From: Pseudomonas putida
GTDB taxonomy: Bacteria > Pseudomonadota > Gammaproteobacteria > Pseudomonadales > Pseudomonadaceae
Assembly: GCF_002741075.1 (NCBI RefSeq)
Contig: NZ_CP016634.1
Location: 1 to 64,000, forward strand
Direction of reading: 5' to 3'
DNA: 64,000 bases
Made by a program: the position numbers and the translations under genes. Position 1 is the stretch's first letter. Every line of letters starts with the position of its first letter. The notes under the pieces were generated by a model, which was not told where the DNA came from, did no database searches, and saw only the letters and a program-made list of their open reading frames with translations. This document shows positions 50,373 to 58,113 of this stretch, one piece after another.

Positions 50373-50386
50373 TTACGGAATTGTAA
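50373..50386 (+). promoter_or_regulatory. Metal-regulator box TTACGGAATTGTAA
   Basis: TTACG-N4-TGTAA differs from the consensus dyad in one base and lies 94 bases before the PtrA-like gene, a spacing like that of the boxes at the other small secreted proteins. Confidence 0.6.
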
Positions 50387-50480
50387 TTATTGACTCACCT
50401 TGTCGTTAGCTTCGCGTTCCTAAACTACAAACCAACAAAGGCCGCTAATCAGGTTGGCCTAGTATGAGCCGAGGTTCACA

Positions 50481-50702
50481 ATGAAATTTGTCAAATCTAT
50501 CGCTATTGGCAGCCTGCTGCTGGGTCTCATGGGTACCGCTTACGCTGAAGGCGGCTTCGAGCGAACGAAACAGTTCAACGAGAACTTCCGAACCGAACAG
50601 GCTCGCCTATGGAGCGATGACTCTTCGGACCAGAACAAACAACAAGTCGCTCAAGAGCAAAAGAAAGAAAGCAAGGATGGTAAGGAACAAGCCGACAATT
50701 AA
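50481..50702 (+). CDS. PtrA-like small periplasmic protein
   Basis: This 73-residue protein has a signal peptide (MKFVKSIAIGSLLLGLMGTAYA), then EGGFERTKQFNENFRTEQARL and a highly charged tail rich in Gln, Lys, Glu and Asp. It matches the N-terminal pattern of the PtrA group, like the protein at 19089-19295. It has its own box and terminator, so it is a single-gene unit. Confidence 0.75.
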   Translation: MKFVKSIAIGSLLLGLMGTAYAEGGFERTKQFNENFRTEQARLWSDDSSDQNKQQVAQEQKKESKDGKEQADN

Positions 50703-50743
50703 TCGGCGGTTAAATAGGACTTCAAATGACGAAAGAAATCGAC

Positions 50744-50773
50744 AAAAAAGCCAGGGTAAAACCTGGCTTTTTT
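50744..50773. terminator. Bidirectional terminator
   Basis: AGCCAGG and CCTGGCT form a 7-bp stem with A residues before and T residues after. It serves the PtrA-like gene from the left and the ArnT-like operon from the right. Confidence 0.85.
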
Positions 50774-50784
50774 GTGCTTGGAAT

Positions 50785-52239
50785 TTAGCCTTCGTTCTTG
50801 CGAGGCGTTTCCGCATTGCTTTCTCCGGCCAGACCCTCGGCACCTTGTGCGGGGCGTTTCCAATGGCACAGCAGGAGCTGGCTGGCGTTCGCTTCGGTGA
50901 TCGATGTGCAAGCTAGATCAGCGGGCAGACCATCCTTGCTGTCTCGCAAGCGCCTGGACAGATAGAACGAGCCATCCCGCGGCCACTTGGCAGGATCCTT
51001 GATGTTCTCGGACTTCCCGCTGCTGTAAAACTCCGACGAGTATGAGCGGCGGCCAGGATAGATCAGGGGAGCGGAATGAGCAGACTGCACATTGAGCCAG
51101 GCTTGAACCACATCCCGCTGATTCTGAGGGCGCTCCTCTAGTACCCCGGCGTAGATGATGCCCGCACCGATGATTGGCAACACCAATGCGCTCGCAGCGG
51201 CAGCCCAGGTGGTCTTCGGGCCAACTTCGCTGACCCGTGCAGACAGCAGCAATGCCCACGCTGGCAGCGCGGGTAGCAGGTAGGTCCACAGAATGTTGCC
51301 TGCAAATGTGAAGAAGACCGGTGTCGCCAAGGCCCACAGCCAGAGGTAGGCTTTGAAGCGCTGCATCGATCCACGCTTGCGGATCAACAGTGGTAGAAAC
51401 AAGGCCCATGGCAGTAGCGACAATCCGAGCTGGATCCAGATGCTGCCGTACGGCTTGGCATGAGCACTACCATAGAGGTCCCCTGCCCAGTTACTGACGA
51501 CGTAGCGGCTCCAGTGCTCACCAACGAAGAAGTACTCCATGAAGCCGGGCGTTTTCATCTCGGCCGCGACATACCATGGCACGGATATACCGAACATAAG
51601 TACAAGGCCGCTAATCCAGGGAAGCCTCAGTACCCGTCCCCATTCCTTGTAGATAACGAACCAGGCGAATGCCGGCGCCCCCATAAGCACCAGGGTCAGC
51701 GGCCCTTTGGCAAGCAAGCCCAGCCCGAGACCTGCGAACATCAGGTAGGCATCCGCCTTGCTGGCGCACTTCATCCAACGCCAGAAACCGTAGCTGGCCA
51801 GCAGAATCGAGAACGACAAAACAGGGTCAGTCAGCACAACACCGCTGGAGACCAGGCCAAGTGTGGTGCTGGAAAAAATAATGGCAGCCCAGATGCCGGC
51901 GTTACGAGAAATCTGCTGCGTGCCGAGTTTGATGATGATGAAACAGCTTGCCAGGTGGAGTAGCCACGCTGGGAAGCGCGCAGCGAACTCGTTAACGCCG
52001 AAGACCGTCATGCTCGCGGCCTGGGTCCAGAAGGACAACGGAGGCTTGCCCCAGAACGGTACCCCGTAGTCGAACATGGGCGTGATCCAGTCATTCAACT
52101 CGACCATCTTGCGAGCCATTTCAGCGTAACGGGCCTCAGATGTGTCCATCAGCGGGTAGATGCCCAGCCCCACCAAACGCAATAGCAAAATCGAACCCAG
52201 GACCCACCACAGCGTCCTCTCGTTCTTCAGGTTCAGCAT
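50785..52239 (-). CDS. ArnT-like glycosyltransferase (GT39/GT83 family)
   Basis: This 484-residue inner-membrane protein with about 10-12 transmembrane segments has the N-terminal pattern of PMT/ArnT enzymes (LMDTSEARYAEMARKM and PFWGKPPLSFW), with the acidic and Lys residues of the lipid-carrier-dependent transferase site. It probably moves a sugar from undecaprenyl phosphate to lipid A or another surface glycan. It is the last gene of a three-gene operon and overlaps the GT2 gene by 7 bases. The exact sugar is unknown, because no aminoarabinose synthesis genes are present. Confidence 0.83.
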   Translation of the reverse strand: MLNLKNERTLWWVLGSILLLRLVGLGIYPLMDTSEARYAEMARKMVELNDWITPMFDYGVPFWGKPPLSFWTQAASMTVFGVNEFAARFPAWLLHLASCFIIIKLGTQQISRNAGIWAAIIFSSTTLGLVSSGVVLTDPVLSFSILLASYGFWRWMKCASKADAYLMFAGLGLGLLAKGPLTLVLMGAPAFAWFVIYKEWGRVLRLPWISGLVLMFGISVPWYVAAEMKTPGFMEYFFVGEHWSRYVVSNWAGDLYGSAHAKPYGSIWIQLGLSLLPWALFLPLLIRKRGSMQRFKAYLWLWALATPVFFTFAGNILWTYLLPALPAWALLLSARVSEVGPKTTWAAAASALVLPIIGAGIIYAGVLEERPQNQRDVVQAWLNVQSAHSAPLIYPGRRSYSSEFYSSGKSENIKDPAKWPRDGSFYLSRRLRDSKDGLPADLACTSITEANASQLLLCHWKRPAQGAEGLAGESNAETPRKNEG

Positions 52240-53216
52240 TTCTTACCCTCGATCGAAGCCATCGAAGGGTGGAGTGACACGGGATCTGCCTTGTTGCTGT
52301 GCTTCAGGAAATAGAGAGGCCGGCGCTTCACTTCCGCGAGTGTCACGCCCAGGTACTCCCCCACCATGGCGACACCGACGCACATGAATGAAGCCATTCC
52401 GACGATCAGGTGATGGATGTCGAAACTGCCTGCCACAAGCGACGCAAGCATGTAGCAGATGCTGGAGACGAAAAGACCGAAACTGATGAGGCTGAAAATG
52501 CGCAGTGGTTTGCGAGAGAAGCTGACGATGCTCTCGATGGCCAGATTGAACAGGCCAGCTGCATTCCATTTGGTGCTCCCGGCATGGCGAACAGTGCGAT
52601 TGTAGGGCAGTTCGATGGTACGAAAGCCTACCCAGCCGATCATGCCTTTGAGAATCCTGGAGCGTTCATCCAGGGCCCGCAGGGCTGCCAGCGGCGCAGG
52701 CCCAATCAATCGGAAATCGCTGACATCGGCCGGCATGTCCACCTTCTCCACCAGGCGCTGCATGACCCAGTAGTAAGCCCGGGCACTCATGCGCTTGAAC
52801 CACGAATCACCGATTCTCAGGTTGCGCTGCATGTTCACCACGTCGTAGCCGCGTTGCCAGTAGTCCACCATGGCCGCGATGAGCTCTGGTGGATCCTGCA
52901 GGTCGACATCAATGAAGATCAGCGCACTGCCACGGGCATGGTCTATCCCGGCGCTCAGTGCAGCCTCTTTGCCGAAGTTGCGACTCAGGGACAGGCAACG
53001 TACAGATGACCCATCCTGATAGTGGCGAAGAATGTCGGCCGTCCGGTCATTACTGCCGTCGTCGACATAGAGGATTTCGCAGGAGACGGGTAAGCGCTTC
53101 ACCACGCGGGTGATTCGCTGGTGGAACTCGGGGATGGTTTCCTCTTCCTGGAAGCAAGGGACCACGATGGTTAACAAGGGATCAGGGCGCTCGGGAAAGC
53201 GATGTAATGTCTGCAT
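52233..53216 (-). CDS. GT2 polyprenyl-phosphate glycosyltransferase (GtrB/ArnC-like)
   Basis: This protein of about 327 residues begins with a GT2 domain (LLTIVVPCFQEEETIPEF, YVDDGSNDRT, LSRNFGKEAALSAGID, FIDVDLQDPPELI) that loads a sugar on undecaprenyl phosphate. Two C-terminal transmembrane segments follow (from FSLISFGLFVSSICYMLASL). The ATG at 53216 gives the least overlap with GtrA; an upstream frame exists. It would make the donor used by the ArnT-like enzyme. Confidence 0.87.
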   Translation of the reverse strand: MQTLHRFPERPDPLLTIVVPCFQEEETIPEFHQRITRVVKRLPVSCEILYVDDGSNDRTADILRHYQDGSSVRCLSLSRNFGKEAALSAGIDHARGSALIFIDVDLQDPPELIAAMVDYWQRGYDVVNMQRNLRIGDSWFKRMSARAYYWVMQRLVEKVDMPADVSDFRLIGPAPLAALRALDERSRILKGMIGWVGFRTIELPYNRTVRHAGSTKWNAAGLFNLAIESIVSFSRKPLRIFSLISFGLFVSSICYMLASLVAGSFDIHHLIVGMASFMCVGVAMVGEYLGVTLAEVKRRPLYFLKHSNKADPVSLHPSMASIEGKKC

Positions 53217-53601
53217 GATTGAATGTCCAAAAACGATGTGCAATGAATCCAAGTGCAGTGAGGCTTAAGGTCACTACGACTTGGGAGATGAGCGGTGACA
53301 GATTCGACTTGATGAGGAACCACATACCCACGCCATTGCCGAAGTTTGTGGTTAACGCGACCAGTGCAAACCTGACAGGCTGAAACTTACGAGAGCCATC
53401 TGCCACAAAACAGAGCGCCCTATTTCCAATGAAGCTCGCGATTGCGCCAACCATGCCGCCACAGATACTGGCCAGTAACGGAGTAACGAATTCTGTCGTA
53501 ACCAGCAATAGGAACACCGCATAATGGACTCCCGTTGCTATGAAGCCGATCCCCAGATAACGAATCAGTAAGGTAGTAAGAGGTGGGGTTTGATTTTCCA
53601 T
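53182..53601 (-). CDS. GtrA-family membrane protein (flippase-like)
   Basis: This 139-residue protein has four transmembrane segments and the GtrA pattern (LIRYLGIGFIATGVHYAVF; NRALCFV; FIAHRFWTFN). GtrA proteins are thought to flip undecaprenyl-phosphate-linked sugars. It is the first gene of the operon with GT2 and the ArnT-like protein, and overlaps GT2 by about 35 bases. The start at 53601 (ENQTPPLTT) is an ATG. Confidence 0.85.
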   Translation of the reverse strand: MENQTPPLTTLLIRYLGIGFIATGVHYAVFLLLVTTEFVTPLLASICGGMVGAIASFIGNRALCFVADGSRKFQPVRFALVALTTNFGNGVGMWFLIKSNLSPLISQVVVTLSLTALGFIAHRFWTFNHADITSLSRAP

Positions 53602-53764
53602 GCCCAAAGCCTATGGAGGCAAAGGTGAAAAAATAGTGAACTAAATGTAAATGCGTAATTAGCCGAATCTATATATGGTAAGTAACAAGTCGGCGCACTA
53701 GGCTAGCACGCTACAATATCAGAGGGATTGCCTGAAAATTACGCTTTCGAAATAAAAGCCTTCC

Positions 53765-53802
53765 GATAACGCATGCATGACCCGTGGATTACAATGTTGA
53801 CA
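53765..53802. promoter_or_regulatory. Copy 2 of the 38-bp element shared with eptA
   Basis: The pattern GATAACG, N5, ATGACC, N3, GGATTACAATGTTGACA matches 44343-44380 with the same spacing. It lies 164 bases before GtrA and 57 bases before the divergent LysR gene, so it could serve either. Confidence 0.7.
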
Positions 53803-53858
53803 AGATAAGGAAACACCGGGTGGCATTGAGATAGATTCCCCGAATTAAGGGGGACCTA

Positions 53859-54827
53859 ATGGTTACACAAAATGAAACATATACAAGCACCGTTGTTCCT
53901 TACAGCCCTGACATATTGGATGATTTGCCAATTGATGATCAGCTGGCCGTAGAGTTTTTCGCAACAGCACGTTGTGCCAGTTTCAAACAGGCTGCCCGAG
54001 GGCTCAATGTGCCAGTGGTAGGCCTGCGGAAACGCTTGGAGAAACTGGAAGAGCACATTGGTGCTCCCGTGTTTGTCTACAAACACAACAAGCTTGCCCT
54101 GACCCGCACAGGCGAGAGGGTCAGCCATTACCTGTGCCAGCTCTTCGGCCCAGACGGCCTTGGCAAGTCCGGTGAAAAGGAAGTCCCCAGGCTTACCATC
54201 GCGATCACAGAGCCAGTGCTGAACGACATCGTAAACCGCGATCTAGTCGCCTACGTGCGTGATCATGCCGAAATGCAGCTGGAAATCCATTCAGAATGCA
54301 CAACGCAGATGCTTTCTGAGTGTGAAGTCGATGTGGGTATCGCTTTGGTGAGCCCAGATGATAAAGGCGCGCTTGATCGCCATCCTACGTATAGGTTTGA
54401 ACGGCTTGGCCGGATTGGGCACGCCCTGTTCATTTCCAGCCGCTATTCAAGAAGCGTCACCCTTCCAGTGGAGAGCTTGGATTTGCACAACTTCATGCTC
54501 GTTGTCCCTTGGGATGAAGAGATCTTGGCGGGCTCACGAAAGTGGGCATCGATAATGGCTGAGCATCAGGGCGGTACCACTCGGGTCAAGAGCTACAACC
54601 TATCACGAGGCCTTGTCGTTGGCGGTGCGTGTATTGGAGTGCTGCCCGACTACAGCCGAAAACTGGAGAGAAATATCCTACCCGTGCCGGGTTTCCTGGA
54701 CGACCTGGAGGAGAAAGATGTCTATCTTGTTATCAAAACGAAGCTTGTCCGCAATCCGCAGGTTTTGGAAATTCGAAGATTGATCAAGAAGAGCTTCTTT
54801 GATAAGAAGGACTGGCTTGTTCGGTAA
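53859..54827 (+). CDS. LysR-family transcriptional regulator
   Basis: This 322-residue regulator has an N-terminal helix-turn-helix (AVEFFATARCASFKQAARGLN; VGLRKRLEKLEEHIGAPVF) after an extra 25-residue lead. The substrate-binding domain is of the LysR type. It is divergent from the GtrA operon and precedes the porin gene. The second helix of the HTH is slightly unusual for LysR. The target genes and effector are unknown. Confidence 0.82.
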   Translation: MVTQNETYTSTVVPYSPDILDDLPIDDQLAVEFFATARCASFKQAARGLNVPVVGLRKRLEKLEEHIGAPVFVYKHNKLALTRTGERVSHYLCQLFGPDGLGKSGEKEVPRLTIAITEPVLNDIVNRDLVAYVRDHAEMQLEIHSECTTQMLSECEVDVGIALVSPDDKGALDRHPTYRFERLGRIGHALFISSRYSRSVTLPVESLDLHNFMLVVPWDEEILAGSRKWASIMAEHQGGTTRVKSYNLSRGLVVGGACIGVLPDYSRKLERNILPVPGFLDDLEEKDVYLVIKTKLVRNPQVLEIRRLIKKSFFDKKDWLVR

Positions 54828-54875
54828 CAGTTTTGTTAGGTTTGAAACTCCTCCGTTAACACTACAGAAACACAA

Positions 54876-54882
54876 CTGTCAT
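54876..54882 (+). promoter_or_regulatory. Possible PHO half-site upstream of the porin
   Basis: CTGTCAT matches one 7-base repeat of a PhoB box; the second expected repeat is poor (GCTTGCA). OprO/OprP porins are PhoB-controlled in P. aeruginosa, so this is worth noting but weak. Confidence 0.25.
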
Positions 54883-55037
54883 ATTCGCTTGCAACCTAGT
54901 CAGAGTGCTTAGAACAAAGGCATCTTGTTACAGCAGGTGACAACCGTGGCCTGCTCCCATCTGCAAGATAAATTTAGGCCGGCGCAGGGCGAAATATAAC
55001 GTCGGTAGCTAAGCACTTAACATACGAGAGGCAAGCA

Positions 55038-56345
55038 ATGATCCGTTCTTCGAACATGCGGGAAAAGCTGTTGGCTGCCGCAATAATAGGCACATTTTCC
55101 TCGCAAGCATTCTCCGGAACAGTAACCACTGACGGAGCTGACATCGTTCTGAAGACCAAGGGCGGTCTTGAAGTATCGACTTCTGACAAGGAATTCAGTT
55201 TCAAACTGGGCGGCCGAGTTCAGGCCGACTACGGCCGTTTCGATGGTGTCTTCACCAAGAATGGCGATACCGCTGACGCAGGCTACTTCCGTCGCGCCTA
55301 CCTTGAGCTCGGTGGCGTGCTGTACCGCGACTGGAAGTATCAGCTCAACTACGACCTTTCCCGCAACACGGGCAACGACTCCGACGGCTACTTCGACGAA
55401 GCCAGCCTGACCTACACGGGTTTCAAGCCGGTGCAACTGCGCTTTGGCCGTTTCTACACCGACTTCGGTCTTGAGAAAGCCACCAGTTCGAAGTGGACCA
55501 CCGCCATGGAGCGGAACCTCTCGTACGACCTGGCGGACTGGATCAACGACAACGCCGGCATGGGTGTTCAAGCCACCAGCACCATCGCTGACATGGCTTA
55601 TGTTTCCGGTAGCGTTTTCAGCGAAACCAATAACAACTCGGATGGCGACAGCACCAAGCGCTACAACGTACGTGGCGTGTTCGCACCGCTGCACAGTGAT
55701 GGCAACGTCCTGCACGTCGGTGCTCAGTACGCTTACCGCGACCTCAAAAACAGTGCGGTCGATACCCGGATTCGTTCGCGTCTGGGCGTCCGCGGTGTAG
55801 ATACCAATGGCGGCGGCGATGCCGGCACCAACGGCAACCGCATGCTGTTTGGCGGTGCTGCTGCACAAGATGGCCTGTGGAAGGACGACTCGGTCTGGGG
55901 TCTCGAAGGTGCCTGGGCCACCGGCCCGTTCTCGGTTCAAGCGGAATACCTTCGCCGCAAGCTGAAAGCTGACCAGGCCAACAACGACATGAAGGCCTCC
56001 GGTTACTACGCCCAGATGGCTTACACCCTGACCGGCGAGCCGCGTATCTACAAGCTCGATGGTGCCAAGTTCGACACTATCAAACCAGAGAACAAGGAAC
56101 TGGGGGCCTGGGAAGTCTTCTACCGCTTTGACGATATCAAGGTCGAAGACGGCAACCTGGTCACCGCGGCGGACCAATCGAACGAGCGCAAGGCCAAGAG
56201 CCACACGGTGGGTGTGAACTGGTACGTCAACGAGGCGGTGAAAGTCAGTGCCAACTACATCAACGTGCGCACCGACAACAACGAGAACACCGTGGGCGAC
56301 GACAGCGGCAATGCCATCGTGACCCGCCTGCAATACGTCTTCTGA
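55038..56345 (+). CDS. OprO/OprP-family outer-membrane porin
   Basis: This 435-residue protein has a signal peptide (ending SQAFSG), a short periplasmic lead ([20 protein letters not shown]) and a 16-strand porin barrel with the family pattern [14 protein letters not shown] and ending [11 protein letters not shown]. Family members carry phosphate or polyphosphate. The substrate here is not proven. A strong terminator follows. Confidence 0.86.
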   Translation: MIRSSNMREKLLAAAIIGTFSSQAFSGTVTTDGADIVLKTKGGLEVSTSDKEFSFKLGGRVQADYGRFDGVFTKNGDTADAGYFRRAYLELGGVLYRDWKYQLNYDLSRNTGNDSDGYFDEASLTYTGFKPVQLRFGRFYTDFGLEKATSSKWTTAMERNLSYDLADWINDNAGMGVQATSTIADMAYVSGSVFSETNNNSDGDSTKRYNVRGVFAPLHSDGNVLHVGAQYAYRDLKNSAVDTRIRSRLGVRGVDTNGGGDAGTNGNRMLFGGAAAQDGLWKDDSVWGLEGAWATGPFSVQAEYLRRKLKADQANNDMKASGYYAQMAYTLTGEPRIYKLDGAKFDTIKPENKELGAWEVFYRFDDIKVEDGNLVTAADQSNERKAKSHTVGVNWYVNEAVKVSANYINVRTDNNENTVGDDSGNAIVTRLQYVF

Positions 56346-56368
56346 TCCCTCTCATCAGTCTGACGTGA

Positions 56369-56403
56369 GAAAGCCGGAAGCGCTCAACGTGCTTCCGGCT
56401 TTC
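56369..56403 (+). terminator. Terminator after the porin gene
   Basis: GAAAGCCGGAAGC and GCTTCCGGCTTTC form a 13-bp perfect stem with a 9-base loop, 24 bases after the stop. Confidence 0.85.
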
Positions 56404-56643
56404 CTGTTTCTGGAGGTGATCAAGCATGGAGCGCCCTCCTCCTACCTGCTTTCGCTTACCGATGACCGCTCTTGCCAAAGCTCGGCGAATCTGATGTGAT
56501 TGCCGCGTCGGGCTTTGCATGGTGGCCGTGCAAGCAAATCAAACCTGACTCCTATTCATGATTGAACCTGATTCGACGTCCAGCTTCGCGTCTAACGGCC
56601 CTACAAGCGCAGCTACCCCAACGTCGCTCATTAGGGGATAGTC

Positions 56644-57669
56644 ATGTCTGCAAAAAAGCTGCTTCAACCTCTCGCTGCTCAGCTGCACGCCTCGTTCTCG
56701 GCTTCTGGCCGCCCGTACTCTCATCTGCACCTCCACCAGCTGTTCCACGCGGCCATCGGCTCCGTTGCACCGCAAGTTGCCATCCAAGACAAGCTGCCAA
56801 TTCAGGTCTGTCGTGACAACGAGACACGGCAGTACAACCTCTACGCGGCGGTCGAGCGGGCGAAAACGTGCTTAGGATTGACCGATCTTCAAGCAGTCGG
56901 TGTGGCTGAAGAAGTCATTGAGGTGCTACGAACTGCGGGAATCGGCGTGAACCAGGTTCGCCTGCTCCTTGACCCCTCCTTCAGCTCGAAGACTCGCAAA
57001 AAGGCCTTCAAGGCTCTCTGCAAGAACCTGGATCTGAACGAGCTAGGCGATCGCTTCGTCCCCAAGACTGCCACGTTGGCCATCGCTGCTGGTATTGCGC
57101 CGCCTCCCAAAATGTCGTGGAAGGATCGCTTCGCCCTGGCTGCAAATTCCCCCATGCGGGGGCCAAGCGAGCTCATCAGCATGGTCAACCGGGATGAGTG
57201 TTATCTGTGGGTATTCCCACCGACTGACCATCATGCGACGGCTCCAGCGACGCATGACCGTTTCTTTGGTGAAAAGACCCACCCGAGCGCAGAAATGGGC
57301 ATGGGGTTCAGCATCATCGATTCCGGCTGGACCCGCCCCAAGTACCCGCTATCCAGGCAGTCACAAGAGACCTTCATCCAGTATTCGCTTTCTGCGCCGA
57401 TGTGGTCCTGGCGCGCACAAAGTGACACCTGGCGCCTGGGAAACATCCTGCGTTCAAGAATCCTTGACGGGGCTCCTTGGCATAACGAGCCTCTGAGTGA
57501 CGTGCTTCCGAGCGGCCTTAAATCCCTGCCCCGGATCTATGGGTGCGAAACCTGCCGAACGCTGTTCATTGAGAATCACAGCGACTACCCGGATGTACCC
57601 ACTCAGTGCCAATGCGGTGAGGCGAGCAGCACGGGTGACCAAAACGAGTCATCTGCTCTCAATAGCTGA
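56644..57669 (+). CDS. Hypothetical protein with C-terminal Cys cluster
   Basis: This 341-residue soluble protein is one I do not recognise. It has a helical N-terminal half, a central region with aromatic residues (DECYLWVFPPTDHH; FSIIDSGWTRPKYPL) and a C-terminal zinc-like motif (GCETCRTLF, then CQCGE). AGGGGATAGTC precedes the ATG. It is probably accessory cargo. The Trp-rich middle could be a catalytic or binding domain. Confidence 0.68.
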   Translation: MSAKKLLQPLAAQLHASFSASGRPYSHLHLHQLFHAAIGSVAPQVAIQDKLPIQVCRDNETRQYNLYAAVERAKTCLGLTDLQAVGVAEEVIEVLRTAGIGVNQVRLLLDPSFSSKTRKKAFKALCKNLDLNELGDRFVPKTATLAIAAGIAPPPKMSWKDRFALAANSPMRGPSELISMVNRDECYLWVFPPTDHHATAPATHDRFFGEKTHPSAEMGMGFSIIDSGWTRPKYPLSRQSQETFIQYSLSAPMWSWRAQSDTWRLGNILRSRILDGAPWHNEPLSDVLPSGLKSLPRIYGCETCRTLFIENHSDYPDVPTQCQCGEASSTGDQNESSALNS

Positions 57670-57796
57670 TTTTCCTTACGGTGGCGGGCTGAGCCCCCCG
57701 TTAGGGATTGGCTATGGGAGCGGGATTCGCTCACCCCAAACCTGAAGGCGCCGCCACCTAACCGAGCGATATGAGCTGAATGCTCGCGGAGTAGAT

Positions 57797-58021
57797 ATGC
57801 AAAAGAGTAAAAACAAACAGGACACCCTGGCGGCGATCAATGCGCTTGTCGAGATTGCGTATGATCAGGGATTTGCGGACGGACACGGAGTCGGCAATCA
57901 AGTCGGTTTCGTAGCCGGTGTCATGAGCCTCAAAGCTGCATTGGCCTGCGGCTTACGGCATGGCTCACCTGAGTGCGGAAAGGCCCTTGAAAGCCTCAAG
58001 CGCATCGGGATCGACGAGTGA
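57797..58021 (+). CDS. Small hypothetical protein
   Basis: This 74-residue protein (QKSKNKQDTLAAINALVEIA; GFADGHGVGNQVGFVAGVMS) has a helical layout with a Gly-rich centre, no signal peptide and no recognised family. It lies 127 bases after the previous hypothetical gene and ends just before a strong hairpin. Confidence 0.6.
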   Translation: MQKSKNKQDTLAAINALVEIAYDQGFADGHGVGNQVGFVAGVMSLKAALACGLRHGSPECGKALESLKRIGIDE

Positions 58022-58027
58022 GAGAAA

Positions 58028-58064
58028 AGTACGGGTCGTGCGCTGATCGCGCACGACCCGTACT
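58028..58064. terminator. 16-bp perfect hairpin between convergent genes
   Basis: AGTACGGGTCGTGCGC and its complement form a perfect 16-bp stem with loop TGATC, seven bases after the 74-residue gene and 50 before the end of the P-type ATPase gene. It is likely a bidirectional terminator, although the T-run is short. Confidence 0.75.
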
Positions 58065-58113
58065 TCTACTTCAGGTCATTTCCCTGCTTAGCTTCATGAT
58101 TGAAGCTCAGGGA

